Assembly: GCF_002901825.1 (NCBI RefSeq)
Contig: NZ_PPQD01000005.1
Coordinates: 59,279 to 123,278, forward strand
Length of the DNA: 64,000 bases
Reading direction: 5' to 3'
DNA from: Mammaliicoccus sciuri
GTDB taxonomy: Bacteria; Bacillota; Bacilli; Staphylococcales; Staphylococcaceae
Shown here: positions 29,977 through 40,137 of the stretch, one piece after another
Numbering within the stretch: position 1 is the stretch's first letter
Layout of the letters: each line of letters starts with the position of its first letter
The notes under the pieces: generated by a model
What the model was told of the DNA's origin: nothing
Databases searched by the model: none
Seen by the model: only the letters and a program-made list of their open reading frames with translations
Made by a program: the position numbers and the translations under genes

Positions 29977-31164
29977 ATGAAAAAAGGATTTCTTATTTTA
30001 GCGTCTGTAATATTGCTTACAGCATGTTCATCAGATACTACCCAAAAAGATAATCAAGATAAATCAGATAAAGAAAAAGAGCAAACAAAGCAAATTTCTA
30101 CAGGTATGCAAATTTCCAGTGATTATTATCGAACATTACTACCATTTAAAGTAAGTGCTGCAAGAGGATTAACGCAAGATAATATGATTTCTAGTTATAA
30201 CAGTGAAGCATTTGAAAGTGGATTGTTAGATATAAGTAAACAAACATTTTCACCTGATGATTACTTATACAGAGATGGCCAGTTCTTAGATAAAGATACT
30301 GTGAGAGCATATTTAGCACCTAAATATACAAAAGCAGAAATTAAAGATATGAGTGATGATGAAAAAGAACAAAATAATGCAAGAGAAAACTTAGGTTTGA
30401 ATCCAACTCATAAAGGAGAAACAGATCCTGAAAAAATAGCTGAGAATTCACCTACATATTTATCACATATCATCGAACAAGATTACTTCACAGAAAGTGA
30501 TGCTAAAAAACAAAAGATTTCTGGTATGACGATTGGCTTAGCCATGAATAGTGAATATGTTTACCAAAAAGAAGAATACGGCGAAACATATACTAAGAAA
30601 CTTGATAACAAAGAAGTAGAGAAAAAAGGTAAAGAGATGGCTGAAGAAATCCTTTCACGTCTTCGTGTAAGAGATGACCTTAAAAATATTCCGATTAACT
30701 TTGGCATATTCATACAGTCGGGAGAAGGTGACATCAAACCAGGTAAATTTGTTTATTATGCCTCTAGTGAAGGCGGTAAGCGTAACGTTAAAAGTTGGGA
30801 AAAAATGAATCAAAAATATGTCACAATTCCATCAAGTGATGCATCAGATTTAGATGAAAATTTAAATTCTAATTTTGAACAGTTTAATCAAGACTTACAA
30901 AAATACTTCCCTAACTTCACACAATCAGTAGGAACAGGTAAATTTGATGACGATAAACTGACAGAACTAGAAATAAAAGTACCACTTGATTATTATGGAA
31001 AAGCAGAAGTAATTGGTGTGACTCAATACGTAGCAGACCTATCTCAAAAATACTTTAAAGGTATAGATGATTTAGAAATCTCTATCGTAGACGGAGAAGA
31101 ACCACAAGCATTAATTACGAAGACTAAAGACGATGACGAACCACAAATTCATATTTATAAATAG
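29977..31164 (+). CDS. camS: CamS family sex pheromone precursor lipoprotein
   Basis: A 395-aa lipoprotein: signal peptide with lipobox LTAC (Cys17), a charged linker, then the CamS domain. In S. aureus the signal peptide is processed to a cAM373-like heptapeptide (AIFILAA by recollection) that triggers mating of enterococcal plasmid pAM373; the corresponding residues here are SVILLTA, so the pheromone would differ. The role of the mature lipoprotein is unclear. Last gene of the pcrB operon, with a terminator at 31174. Confidence 0.93.
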   Translation: MKKGFLILASVILLTACSSDTTQKDNQDKSDKEKEQTKQISTGMQISSDYYRTLLPFKVSAARGLTQDNMISSYNSEAFESGLLDISKQTFSPDDYLYRDGQFLDKDTVRAYLAPKYTKAEIKDMSDDEKEQNNARENLGLNPTHKGETDPEKIAENSPTYLSHIIEQDYFTESDAKKQKISGMTIGLAMNSEYVYQKEEYGETYTKKLDNKEVEKKGKEMAEEILSRLRVRDDLKNIPINFGIFIQSGEGDIKPGKFVYYASSEGGKRNVKSWEKMNQKYVTIPSSDASDLDENLNSNFEQFNQDLQKYFPNFTQSVGTGKFDDDKLTELEIKVPLDYYGKAEVIGVTQYVADLSQKYFKGIDDLEISIVDGEEPQALITKTKDDDEPQIHIYK

Positions 31165-31170
31165 TTAAAA

Positions 31171-31206
31171 AGTGAGTCTGGAACAGAAATGTTCTAGACT
31201 CTTTTT
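31171..31206 (+). terminator. Terminator after camS
   Basis: Arms GAGTCTGGAAC (31174-31184) and GTTCTAGACTC (31191-31201), one wobble, 6-nt loop, followed by T5. Confidence 0.85.
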
Positions 31207-31225
31207 CGTATTTTTAGAAATATAG

Positions 31226-31550
31226 GTCTGAACATTGCAAGTGAAGTATGACAAGCAATGTTCAGCACCTTGTATTTATCAAGACTAATGAAACAAGATA
31301 AATAGGAGCTGTGTATTTATCAAGACTGGTGAAACAAGATAAATAGGAGCTGTGTATTTATCAAGACTGGTGAAACAAGATAAATAGGAGCTGTGTATTT
31401 ATCAAGACTAGTGAAACAAGATAAATAGGAGCTGTGTATTTATCAAGACTAATGAAACAAGATAAATAGGAGCCCTCTATGTTGCAAGACACTCCAAACA
31501 AGCAACATAGAACTCACATATGTTGCAAGACTCCCCAAACAAGCCATATA
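31226..31550. repeat. Array of eight phased hairpins with conserved 16-nt loops and varying stems
   Basis: Eight inverted repeats with exactly 16-nt loops and centres 41-42 bp apart. First: 11-bp stem 31228-31238/31255-31265 (CTGAACATTGC), loop AAGTGAAGTATGACAA. Then five 41-bp copies starting 31271, 31312, 31353, 31394 and 31435, with stem TATTTATC/GATAAATA and loop AAGACTAATGAAACAA (or GG/AG at positions 7-8). Then stem CTATGTTGC/GCAACATAG (31477-31485/31502-31510), loop AAGACACTCCAAACAA. Last a decayed stem (31519-31526/31543-31550), loop AAGACTCCCCAAACAA. The 457-bp interval 31165-31621 holds this array, two terminators and no gene. Confidence 0.9.
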
Positions 31551-31583
31551 CCCCAAAAAAATTACAGCTATTTTTCCATATAA

Positions 31584-31611
31584 AAAAGACTGGCACATTT
31601 TATGTACCAGT
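31584..31611 (-). terminator. Terminator of the first putP
   Basis: Arms 31588-31597 and 31602-31611 (GACTGGTACA on the minus strand). The single imperfect pair is a U-G wobble only in the minus-strand RNA, which is followed by a T run, so it serves putP. Confidence 0.8.
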
Positions 31612-31621
31612 CTCTTCCATA

Positions 31622-33154
31622 TTAATCTTCATTTAAGATACGTTTCATACGATCTAAGTTATCAATAACTTCTTTGTCTGGCTTCTTAGTAAATGAACTT
31701 ACAATAACTGTAACGACGATGTTTGTGAAGAATCCTGGGATAATTTCGTATAATTCGAAAATACCGCCATGACTTTTCATCATAATCCAGAATAGTACGA
31801 CGATTGAAGACGTCACCATACCTGCGATTGCACCGTTTTTCGTTAAACCTTTCCAGTATAATGACATTAATACAAGTGGTCCAAATGCTGCACCGAATCC
31901 TGCCCAAGCATTACCTACAAGATTAAGTATAGTGTCATTTGGAGTCCAAGCAAGTAATATTGCCACAATTGCTACAGCTAATACTGCAAATCTACCTACC
32001 ATAACAAATTCTTTATCTCTATCTGGTTCATAACCACGTTTTTTAGTTATGATTTTATAAAAGTCTTGTGTTAAAGCACTTGATGTAACAAGTAATTGAG
32101 ATGAAATTGTACTCATAATAGCCGCTAAAATTGCTGCTAAGAAGAACCCGCCAACTAATGGATGGAATAACACTTGACTCATTAAGATGAAGATTGTTTC
32201 TGGGTTATCAATTGTTTGGCTTGTATCATGAATGTATGCAATACCAGTTAAACCAACTAAACATGCACCTAATAATGAAATAGCCATCCAACCAATACCG
32301 AATCTTCTTGCTGTTGGTAATTGTTTATGTGATTTAATAGACATAAATCTTACAATAATATGTGGTTGTCCAAAATAACCAAGTCCCCATGCAATTAATC
32401 CTATGATACTTACAACTGAAGTTCCTTTAAACCAATCTAAGTTAGTTGGTTTAACTTCTGCTACAGTGTGGAAAGTATCTAACCCGTTTAAAGTTAATAA
32501 TGCCGCGATAGGTACCATAACCATCGCTATTAACATGATCACACCTTGGAAGAAGTCTGTTAGTGAAACAGCTAAATATCCTCCGAAGAATGTATATAAT
32601 ACAACGATACCACCAGTTAAAATAATACCAAGACGATAATCCATACCGAATGCACTTTCGAATAAAGTACCACCTGAAACCATACCAACTGAAGTATATA
32701 GCGTAAAGAATACGACAATGATAATACCTGAAATAATTTTTAAAGCATGTGTATTATCTGCAACACGTTTCTCGAAGAAATCTGGAATCGTAATCGCGTT
32801 TCCAGTATGTTCAGTATATACACGTAATTTCGGTGCTACTAAAATGTAATTTAACCATGCACCTACTGTTAAACCGATAGCAAGCCAAGTTGCCGATAAT
32901 CCAATACTGTAAACTTCACCAGGAAGTCCCATAATCATCCAACCACTCATATCGGATGCACCAGCGGATAATGCTGTTACATAAGGACCTATACTACGGC
33001 CACCTAACATGTACTCATCTAAATTGCTTGTTGATTGTTTATAAGCATAGTAACCAATTGCTAATAGAACAAGAAAATAGACTATAATCATGAAATAAGT
33101 TTGCCAGCCTGAAGCAACTCCAGCACTCGCATCAATTTGTCCTAAAATAAACAT
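31622..33154 (-). CDS. putP: Sodium/proline symporter PutP (copy 1)
   Basis: A 510-aa SSS-family transporter with about 13 helices. [20 protein letters not shown] and [13 protein letters not shown] (Na+ and proline site of TM2) and [13 protein letters not shown] are characteristic of PutP. SD AAGGAGCGGG precedes the ATG. It imports proline as osmolyte and carbon source. It is closely similar to the next gene (copy 2), implying tandem duplication, and has its own promoter and a cre-like site upstream. Confidence 0.95.
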   Translation of the reverse strand: MFILGQIDASAGVASGWQTYFMIIVYFLVLLAIGYYAYKQSTSNLDEYMLGGRSIGPYVTALSAGASDMSGWMIMGLPGEVYSIGLSATWLAIGLTVGAWLNYILVAPKLRVYTEHTGNAITIPDFFEKRVADNTHALKIISGIIIVVFFTLYTSVGMVSGGTLFESAFGMDYRLGIILTGGIVVLYTFFGGYLAVSLTDFFQGVIMLIAMVMVPIAALLTLNGLDTFHTVAEVKPTNLDWFKGTSVVSIIGLIAWGLGYFGQPHIIVRFMSIKSHKQLPTARRFGIGWMAISLLGACLVGLTGIAYIHDTSQTIDNPETIFILMSQVLFHPLVGGFFLAAILAAIMSTISSQLLVTSSALTQDFYKIITKKRGYEPDRDKEFVMVGRFAVLAVAIVAILLAWTPNDTILNLVGNAWAGFGAAFGPLVLMSLYWKGLTKNGAIAGMVTSSIVVLFWIMMKSHGGIFELYEIIPGFFTNIVVTVIVSSFTKKPDKEVIDNLDRMKRILNED

Positions 33155-33199
33155 AATCCCGCTCCTTTATTTTATGTATTTTAAAGTTGCACGTTGACC

Positions 33200-33227
33200 A
33201 TTATACACAAATGAAATAATAATCAAA
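33200..33227 (-). promoter_or_regulatory. Sigma-A promoter of putP copy 1
   Basis: Minus strand TTTGAT (33222-33227), 16-bp spacer, perfect TATAAT (33200-33205), 46 bp before the start codon. Confidence 0.6.
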
Positions 33228-33331
33228 GGGTAAAAAGTAAATTATCCGTATATTCAGTTTATCATTTATATAGAATGGTGTCACAATTTGTTCATATTTT
33301 GTGTTTGATAATATTGCTCTATGCCTTGCGG

Positions 33332-33345
33332 TGTAAATGTTTACA
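33332..33345. promoter_or_regulatory. cre-like site (CcpA) between the putP genes
   Basis: TGTAAATGTTTACA matches the catabolite-responsive element consensus TGWAANCGNTNWCA in all but one position (TG for the central CG). It lies about 105 bp upstream of the putP copy 1 -35 and 62 bp past the end of copy 2. Proline use is known to be CcpA-controlled in S. aureus. Confidence 0.45.
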
Positions 33346-33406
33346 AAGGATATGATTATGACTTATTTTGCTCATAAAATGACGATGTAAACTTTTTTAA
33401 AAATTT

Positions 33407-34936
33407 TTAGCTTTTTAAAATTTGTTCCATGTCATCAAACTTTTTTAGGTCATTTTCAACAGGTGGTTTCGTCATTAAGCTCACAATAACTGTTACAATA
33501 ATACTTGAAATAAATCCAGGTATGATTTCATAAAATTCAAAAATACCACCATGATTTTTCATGAGTATCCAGAAAATAACGACTAATGAACCAGTCAAAA
33601 TTCCTGCAATCGCGCCGTATTTAGTTAGACGTTTCCAATATAGTGATAATAATACTAAAGGTCCAAATGCTGCGCCAAATCCAGCCCAAGCATTACCAAC
33701 TAAATTTAAAATTGTATCATTTGGATTCCACGCGATGTACATTGCAACGATTGATACAAGTAAAACAGATAAGCGTCCTACAAGAACGAATTCCTTTTCA
33801 TGACTTTTATCTTGTAATGTTTTTCTGCGCAATAACATGTAGAAGTCTTGCGTTAATGCACTAGATGTTACAAGAAGCTGTGAAGAAATTGTACTCATAA
33901 TCGCAGCTAAAATTGCTGCTAAGAAGAACCCTGCAATGAGTGGATGGAATAAAATTTGACTCATTACGATAAAGATTGTTTCTGGGTTTTTAACTTCTAT
34001 ATTAGTATGTTCAACAAAAGCTATACCAATTAACCCAGTCACACAAGCACCTAATAAAGAAATCGCCATCCATGAAATACCAATTCTACGTGCTCTAGGC
34101 ATTAGTTTATGTGTTTTAATAGACATAAAACGTACTATAATATGTGGTTGACCGAAGTATCCTAATCCCCAAGCTAGTAAACTGATGATACCAACTGTAG
34201 TTGTTCCTTTGAACCAATCTAAATTCGTAGGTTTTAAATCACCAACTTCACTAAACGTGTCGAGACCATTTAACTTTAACAACGCAACGATAGGCACTAA
34301 TACCAATGCTAAGATCATAATGACACCTTGGAAGAAGTCTGTTAATGATACAGCTAAATAACCGCCGAAAAGTGTATACAAAATAACAATACTAGCGGCT
34401 ATAAATAAACCAACATGATAATCTAGTCCAAATGCACTATTAAATAGTACGCCACCAGCTACCATTCCAGAATGTGTGTATAACGTAAAGAATACAACGA
34501 TAACTAACCCTGAAATGACTTTAACGATTCTTGTATTATCTGATAATCTTTTTTCAAAAAAGTCAGGTAAAGTAATAGCGTTATCAGTCAGTTCAGTATA
34601 AATTCTTAAACGCGATGCTACGAGTATGTAATTAAGCCAAGCACCAATTGTAAGGCCAATGGCAATCCAAGTTGCTGATAGACCGATACTATATACAGAT
34701 CCTGGTAACCCCATAATCATCCAACCACTCATGTCTGAAGCACCTGCTGATAGGGCAGTAACAAGTGCACCTAAATCTCTGCCGCCTAACATATATTCAT
34801 CAAGCGTACTTGTCGAACGTTTGTAAGCATAAAATCCAATTGCTAATAAAATGGCAAAATAAATAGCAATCATGACGTATGTTTCCCAAGAAGTTTCGAC
34901 TTTAACATTCTTAAAAGTATTTCCAAGAATAAACAT
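33407..34936 (-). CDS. putP: Sodium/proline symporter PutP (copy 2)
   Basis: A 509-aa paralogue of the neighbouring PutP with the same core motifs ([46 protein letters not shown]). The two diverge mostly in the N-terminal 25 residues and a cytoplasmic loop (about 365-380). The frame runs to 34999, but AGAGGTGG upstream of ATG 34936, and the MFILG start shared with copy 1, decide the start. It is divergent from gatC. S. aureus carries a putP next to gatC, so this copy is probably the positional orthologue. Confidence 0.93.
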   Translation of the reverse strand: MFILGNTFKNVKVETSWETYVMIAIYFAILLAIGFYAYKRSTSTLDEYMLGGRDLGALVTALSAGASDMSGWMIMGLPGSVYSIGLSATWIAIGLTIGAWLNYILVASRLRIYTELTDNAITLPDFFEKRLSDNTRIVKVISGLVIVVFFTLYTHSGMVAGGVLFNSAFGLDYHVGLFIAASIVILYTLFGGYLAVSLTDFFQGVIMILALVLVPIVALLKLNGLDTFSEVGDLKPTNLDWFKGTTTVGIISLLAWGLGYFGQPHIIVRFMSIKTHKLMPRARRIGISWMAISLLGACVTGLIGIAFVEHTNIEVKNPETIFIVMSQILFHPLIAGFFLAAILAAIMSTISSQLLVTSSALTQDFYMLLRRKTLQDKSHEKEFVLVGRLSVLLVSIVAMYIAWNPNDTILNLVGNAWAGFGAAFGPLVLLSLYWKRLTKYGAIAGILTGSLVVIFWILMKNHGGIFEFYEIIPGFISSIIVTVIVSLMTKPPVENDLKKFDDMEQILKS

Positions 34937-35101
34937 GAAAAACCACCTCTCACTCATTGACATAAAATTCAGAAAAAATTCTGATAATTTATTATACACA
35001 ATGTATGCGCTTTCATGTAGTTAATTTTTAATAACTTTAGATTTTTATATGAAAATTTGTTAAAATTATATGATGTTAGATTAACTAAGGAGGCGTCGCA
35101 C

Positions 35102-35401
35102 ATGACGAAGGTAACATCTGAACAAGTTGAACATGTTGCTAATTTAGCTAGACTTGAAGTTTCACAAGACGAAGTCAATGAATTCACACAATCTTTAGAG
35201 AAGATCTTAAACTTTGCAGGACAATTAGATGAAGTTGATACTGAAAATGTTGAACCAACATTCCACGTATTAGACTTACAAAATGTTCTAAGAGAAGATA
35301 AGAGTGAATCAGGAATTCCTCAAGAACAAGCATTACTTAATGCGAAAGAAAAAGAAGCGGGGCAATTTAAAGTTCCAGCAATTATGAACGAGGAGGACTA
35401 A
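35102..35401 (+). CDS. gatC: Asp/Glu-tRNA amidotransferase subunit C
   Basis: A 99-aa stabilising belt subunit of GatCAB, which converts Glu-tRNA(Gln) and Asp-tRNA(Asn) to the amidated forms. [20 protein letters not shown] and [16 protein letters not shown] are typical. AAGGAGG 8 nt before ATG 35102 excludes the upstream ATG 35057. It is 3 bp before gatA. Confidence 0.97.
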   Translation: MTKVTSEQVEHVANLARLEVSQDEVNEFTQSLEKILNFAGQLDEVDTENVEPTFHVLDLQNVLREDKSESGIPQEQALLNAKEKEAGQFKVPAIMNEED

Positions 35402-35404
35402 AGC

Positions 35405-36871
35405 ATGACAATTCGTTATGAAACAATTGAACGTTTATCAGAAATGATTAAAAATAATGAAATTAAGCCATCTGAAATTGTTAGAGATATTTTTGATGCG
35501 ATAGAAGCAGACGACGCAAATATTAAAGCATTCTTAGCTTTAGATAAAGAACAAGCAATTAAAAAAGCTGAAGAACAAGATAAATTACAAGCTGAAGGTA
35601 AAATGGAAGGTAAGCTATTTGGTATTCCAATGGGTATCAAAGACAATATTATTACTGAAGGTGTAGAAACTACATGTGCAAGTAAAATGTTAGAAGGCTT
35701 TATTCCTATATATGAATCAACAGTTATGAATAAATTAAATGCTGAAAATGGTATTTTAGTTGGTAAACTTAACATGGATGAATTTGCTATGGGTGGTTCA
35801 AATGAGAACTCTTATTTCAAGACAACTGTTAATCCATTTGACCATAAAGCCGTACCAGGTGGTTCATCAGGTGGTTCAGCAGCAGCTGTTGCAGCAAGCT
35901 TAGTACCATTTGCATTAGGTTCAGATACTGGTGGTTCAATCCGTCAACCAGCATCATACTGTGGTGTTGTTGGTATGAAACCTACATATGGCCGTGTATC
36001 ACGTTTTGGTCTAGTAGCATTTGCTTCTTCATTAGATCAAATTGGACCTATTACACGTAGTGTTAAAGATAACGCATTAATTTTAGAAACGATTTCTGGA
36101 CATGATTCACAAGATTCAACAAGTGCACCGATCGAAGATGTAGACTTTACGTCTGAAATTGGTAAAGATATTAAAGGCTTAAAAGTAGCTGTACCAGAAG
36201 AATTCATTGGCTCTGGTGTATCTGAAGAAGTTAAGAACTCAGTTAATGAAGCTGTTAAAACTTTAGAATCTTTAGGTGCTACAGTTGATCGCGTATCATT
36301 ACCAAATACTAAGTATGGTGTAGCAAGTTACTATATTATTGCATCTTCTGAAGCATCAGCTAACTTAGCTAGATTTGATGGTATCCGTTATGGTTATCAT
36401 TCAAAATCAGCAAATACACTAGAAGAACTATACAAAAAATCTCGTGGTGAAGGTTTTGGAGACGAAGTTAAACGTCGTATTATGCTTGGAACATTCGCAT
36501 TAAGTTCAGGTTATTACGATGCTTACTACAAAAAAGCTCAAAAAGTTCGTACATTAATAAAACAAGACTTCGAAAAAGTATTTGAAGACTATGATGTTAT
36601 CGTAGGACCAACTGCACCAACGACAGCATTCAATATTGGTGAACAAATTGATGATCCATTAACAATGTACGCTAATGATATTTTAACTATTCCAGTTAAC
36701 TTAGCAGGTGTACCATCAATCTCTATTCCTTGTGGTAAATCAAATGGTCGTCCAATTGGTTTACAAATTGTTGGTAAACCATTCGATGAAAAAACGATAT
36801 ACAAAGTTGCTTATCAATATGAAACACAATATAACTTACATGATGACTATAAAACTTTACAAGGAGTGTGA
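35405..36871 (+). CDS. gatA: Asp/Glu-tRNA amidotransferase subunit A
   Basis: A 488-aa amidase-signature glutaminase that supplies ammonia to GatB. The Ser-cisSer-Lys triad is at Lys79, Ser154 ([11 protein letters not shown]) and Ser178 (DTGGSIR), the same numbering as the S. aureus enzyme. Intact and tightly linked to gatC and gatB. Confidence 0.98.
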   Translation: MTIRYETIERLSEMIKNNEIKPSEIVRDIFDAIEADDANIKAFLALDKEQAIKKAEEQDKLQAEGKMEGKLFGIPMGIKDNIITEGVETTCASKMLEGFIPIYESTVMNKLNAENGILVGKLNMDEFAMGGSNENSYFKTTVNPFDHKAVPGGSSGGSAAAVAASLVPFALGSDTGGSIRQPASYCGVVGMKPTYGRVSRFGLVAFASSLDQIGPITRSVKDNALILETISGHDSQDSTSAPIEDVDFTSEIGKDIKGLKVAVPEEFIGSGVSEEVKNSVNEAVKTLESLGATVDRVSLPNTKYGVASYYIIASSEASANLARFDGIRYGYHSKSANTLEELYKKSRGEGFGDEVKRRIMLGTFALSSGYYDAYYKKAQKVRTLIKQDFEKVFEDYDVIVGPTAPTTAFNIGEQIDDPLTMYANDILTIPVNLAGVPSISIPCGKSNGRPIGLQIVGKPFDEKTIYKVAYQYETQYNLHDDYKTLQGV

Positions 36872-36877
36872 AACTGA

Positions 36878-38305
36878 ATGCATTTTGAAACAATTATCGG
36901 CTTAGAAGTTCACGTCGAATTAAAAACAGAATCAAAAATGTTTTCACCATCACCCGCTCATTTTGGTGCGGAACCTAATACAAATACAAACGTTATTGAC
37001 TTAGCATACCCAGGCGTATTACCAGTTGTAAACAAGACAGCTGTTGATTGGGCTATGCGTGCAGCAATGGCATTAAATATGGATATTGCGAAAGAATCTA
37101 AATTTGATAGAAAAAACTATTTCTACCCAGATAATCCAAAAGCTTATCAAATTTCTCAATTCGATCAACCAATTGGTGAAAATGGTTGGATTGATATTGA
37201 AGTAGATGGAGAAACTAAACGTATTGGTATCACTCGTTTACACATGGAAGAAGATGCAGGGAAATTAACACATAAAGATGGGTATTCTTTAGTTGATTTA
37301 AACCGTCAAGGAACACCATTAATTGAAATCGTTTCTGAACCTGATATTCGATCTCCTAAAGAAGCGTATGCATACTTAGAAAAATTACGTGCAATTATTC
37401 AATATACAGGCGTATCAGATTGTAAAATGGAAGAAGGTTCATTACGTTGTGATGCCAACATTTCATTACGTCCATATGGTCAAGAAGAATTCGGTACAAA
37501 AGCAGAGCTTAAAAACTTAAACTCATTTAACTATGTCCGTAAAGGTCTTGAACATGAAGAAAAACGCCAAGCAGAAGTATTATTAGCTGGTGGAGAAATT
37601 TTACAAGAAACACGTCGTTTCAACGAATCAACAGGCGAAACAATTTTAATGCGTGTTAAAGAAGGTTCAGATGACTATCGTTACTTCCCAGAACCAGACT
37701 TAGTACCATTATATGTTGATGATGAGTGGAAAGAACGTGTACGTCAAACAATCCCAGATTTACCAGACGTACGTAAAGAACGTTATGTTAATGAATTAGG
37801 ATTACCAGCTTATGATGCACATGTATTAACATTAACTAAAGAAATGTCAGATTTCTTTGAAGCAGCAATTGAACATGGTGCAGACGTTAAATTAACATCT
37901 AACTGGTTAATGGGTGGCGTTAATGAATACTTAAATAAAAATCAAATCGAATTACAAGATACTGCATTAACACCAGAAAACTTAGCAGGTATGATTAAAC
38001 TTATTGAAGATGGCACAATGAGTAGTAAAATTGCTAAGAAAGTATTCCCTGAATTAGCTGAAAATGGTGGAGACGCACATCAAATTATGAAAGACAAAGG
38101 TCTTGTACAAATATCTGATGAAGCAACACTATTAGGATTTGTTACAGAAGCATTAGATAACAATCCACAATCAGTAGAAGACTTTAAAAATGGTAAAGGC
38201 AAAGCGATGGGCTTCTTAGTAGGTCAAATTATGAAAATTTCAAAAGGCCAAGCAAACCCACAAATCGTGAACCAATTACTAAAATCAGAATTAGAGAAAA
38301 GATAA
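36878..38305 (+). CDS. gatB: Asp/Glu-tRNA amidotransferase subunit B
   Basis: The 475-aa kinase/transamidase subunit that phosphorylates the tRNA-bound Glu or Asp and amidates it. Seen are [28 protein letters not shown], the metal/ATP site segment [13 protein letters not shown], and a C-terminal YqeY-like tRNA-binding tail. An AAGGAGTG site precedes the ATG. It ends the gatCAB operon with a terminator. Confidence 0.98.
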   Translation: MHFETIIGLEVHVELKTESKMFSPSPAHFGAEPNTNTNVIDLAYPGVLPVVNKTAVDWAMRAAMALNMDIAKESKFDRKNYFYPDNPKAYQISQFDQPIGENGWIDIEVDGETKRIGITRLHMEEDAGKLTHKDGYSLVDLNRQGTPLIEIVSEPDIRSPKEAYAYLEKLRAIIQYTGVSDCKMEEGSLRCDANISLRPYGQEEFGTKAELKNLNSFNYVRKGLEHEEKRQAEVLLAGGEILQETRRFNESTGETILMRVKEGSDDYRYFPEPDLVPLYVDDEWKERVRQTIPDLPDVRKERYVNELGLPAYDAHVLTLTKEMSDFFEAAIEHGADVKLTSNWLMGGVNEYLNKNQIELQDTALTPENLAGMIKLIEDGTMSSKIAKKVFPELAENGGDAHQIMKDKGLVQISDEATLLGFVTEALDNNPQSVEDFKNGKGKAMGFLVGQIMKISKGQANPQIVNQLLKSELEKR

Positions 38306-38316
38306 TAAATATAATG

Positions 38317-38359
38317 AAAATCTCGTCACAGAGTGAAGTACTCGTGACGAGATTTTTTT
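38317..38359 (+). terminator. Terminator after gatCAB
   Basis: 13-bp arms AAAATCTCGTCAC (38317-38329) and complement (38344-38356), inner GAGT/ACTC, followed by seven T. Confidence 0.9.
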
Positions 38360-38380
38360 GTATAAGAAAGTGGCGTATCG

Positions 38381-38448
38381 TTAGGGACAGAATTCCGAGA
38401 AATGTCCGTAAGGGGTGCTGTTAGGGACAGAATTCCAAGAAATGTCCC
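38381..38448. repeat. Two copies of the 40-bp GGGACA-GAATTC hairpin repeat
   Basis: Units at 38381 and 38421 (40-bp period), each with TTAGGGACAGAATTCC followed by (G/A)AGAAATGTCC. GGACA and TGTCC pair over a 13-nt loop containing GAATTC. The same unit makes up the array at 63.78-64.0 kb. The 309-bp gap 38306-38614 otherwise holds the gatB terminator, a decayed remnant (CCAGAATTCGGAATAATGG at 38472-38490) and a promoter; no gene. Confidence 0.85.
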
Positions 38449-38548
38449 CCAAATGAGCGCCTTCCTAATTACCAGAATTCGGAATAATGGAAGTTACACC
38501 ACAGTTAATTCTTGATCTTATTAAATTGCAAATTCTATATCTAATTAC

Positions 38549-38576
38549 TTGCATGGTTGGTGTGTTGAAGTACAAT
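38549..38576 (+). promoter_or_regulatory. Promoter of the HerA-like gene
   Basis: TTGCAT (38549-38554), 16-bp spacer, TACAAT (38571-38576), 38 bp before the start codon. Confidence 0.55.
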
Positions 38577-38614
38577 AGTATTAAATCTTAATGACGATGG
38601 AGGCGTAACTACAT

Positions 38615-40066
38615 ATGACGCAAATTAAAATAGCTAAAAATGAAAATGAAATTAATTTAGAGTTAGGTCAAGCTAATAGGCATGGTTTGATTGCTGGTGC
38701 TACTGGTACTGGTAAAACAATCACTTTAAAAGTATTGGCTGAACAATTTTCTAAAGCTGGTGTTCCGGTCTTTATGTCAGATGTTAAAGGGGATATCTCA
38801 AGTATTGCTGAGGCTGGCTCTATCAATGATAAGATTCAAGAACGTATTGATATGATGAAAATTGATGATTATGAAAATAATGCTTTCCCTGTAACATTAT
38901 TTGATGTATTTCAAAAAACGGGTGTACCTGTTCGTACAACAATTACAGAAATGGGTCCGCTATTAATTGGTAAGTTATTAGATTTAAATAATACTCAATT
39001 AGGTGTGTTAGATATTGTATTTAAAGTTGCTGATGAAAGTGGTCTGCTTCTGATTGATATGAAAGATTTTAAAGCACTTTTAAAAGAAATTAATGAAAAT
39101 AGAGCGGAGTATGCTGAGAAGTATGGAAATATTTCCTCTGCATCAATTGGTGCTATTCAACGTGCATTATTAAGATTAGAAACTGAAGGTGCTGAAACGT
39201 TCTTCGGAGAACCTGCATTACAATTAGAAGATTTTATTAAGTTTGACGATTCAGGCAGAGGTATGATCAATGTACTTGATGCATCTGTTTTATATCAAAA
39301 GCCTAAATTATATGCAACGTTCTTATTATGGTTATTATCTGAACTATTTGAGAGTCTTCCAGAAGTAGGAGATCCCGAAAAACCAAAAATTGTATTCTTC
39401 TTTGATGAAGCCCACCTTTTATTTAATGACAGCTCTAAAGAGTTAATTGAAAAAGTTGAACAAGTTGTACGTTTAATTCGTTCTAAAGGTGTAGGTATTT
39501 ATTTCGTAACTCAAAATCCAATTGATATTCCAGAGTCAGTTCTCGGACAACTAGGAAATAGAGTACAACATGCACTTAGAAGTTATACACCTAAAGATCA
39601 AAAAGCGATTAAAAGCGCTGCACAAACTTTCCGTCAAAATGAAAGCTTTGACACTGCTCAAGTAATCGGAGAATTGAAAACTGGGGAAGCGTTGATTTCA
39701 TTCTTAAATGATGAAGGGCAACCGAATGTTGTTGAACGTGCATTTATTCGTCCACCTGAAAGTAAAATTGGTGTAATCGATGAATCTGTTAAAAAAGATT
39801 TAATTGAAAATGCGTCATTAAATGAAACGTATAAAGAAACATTTGATCGTGAAAGTGCATATGAAATGTTACAAAATAAAATTGAAAAGCAACTTGAAGA
39901 AGAACAAAAAACTAAGGAATCACAGTCAACTAAGAAAGAAACAACATCTAAGAAGAAAGAAAAACCTTCACAATTCCAAAAAGAAACGTCTAAATTCTTA
40001 TCAACAGTTGGAAGACAAATTGGTAGAGAAATCGTACGTAATATATTTGGAACGAAAAGACGCTAA
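38615..40066 (+). CDS. HerA-like ATPase (DUF853, YjgR family)
   Basis: A 483-aa FtsK/HerA-superfamily ATPase. Walker A GATGTGKT (28-35), DVKGD just after it, Walker B VFFFDEAHLLF (about 262-272), an arginine-type motif RSKGVGIYFVTQNP and a basic, Lys/Glu/Gln-rich C-terminal 70 residues. This matches the DUF853/YjgR branch, of unknown role. No NurA, Sir2 or nuclease partner is next to it, so a defence role is not supported. From memory, S. aureus has gatB next to dgkB, so this looks like an insertion in this lineage. Confidence 0.85.
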   Translation: MTQIKIAKNENEINLELGQANRHGLIAGATGTGKTITLKVLAEQFSKAGVPVFMSDVKGDISSIAEAGSINDKIQERIDMMKIDDYENNAFPVTLFDVFQKTGVPVRTTITEMGPLLIGKLLDLNNTQLGVLDIVFKVADESGLLLIDMKDFKALLKEINENRAEYAEKYGNISSASIGAIQRALLRLETEGAETFFGEPALQLEDFIKFDDSGRGMINVLDASVLYQKPKLYATFLLWLLSELFESLPEVGDPEKPKIVFFFDEAHLLFNDSSKELIEKVEQVVRLIRSKGVGIYFVTQNPIDIPESVLGQLGNRVQHALRSYTPKDQKAIKSAAQTFRQNESFDTAQVIGELKTGEALISFLNDEGQPNVVERAFIRPPESKIGVIDESVKKDLIENASLNETYKETFDRESAYEMLQNKIEKQLEEEQKTKESQSTKKETTSKKKEKPSQFQKETSKFLSTVGRQIGREIVRNIFGTKRR

Positions 40067-40137
40067 TTATTTTTTGCTTTCTTATATTTAGTATATGCTT
40101 TAATATAAAGATATAAGAATATACAAGAGGGATCATA

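Noticed and set aside
31271..31475. Possible CRISPR array (regular repeats)
   Set aside because: The five units are near identical over the full 41 bp, so there are no unique spacers, and no cas genes are in view.
35416..35775. 119-codon minus-strand frame opposite gatA
   Set aside because: Shadow of gatA; no family features and no ribosome site.
38615..40066. Defence system based on HerA
   Set aside because: Sequence fits the DUF853/YjgR branch, and no Sir2, NurA, DUF4297 or other partner is adjacent; neighbours are gatB and dgkB.
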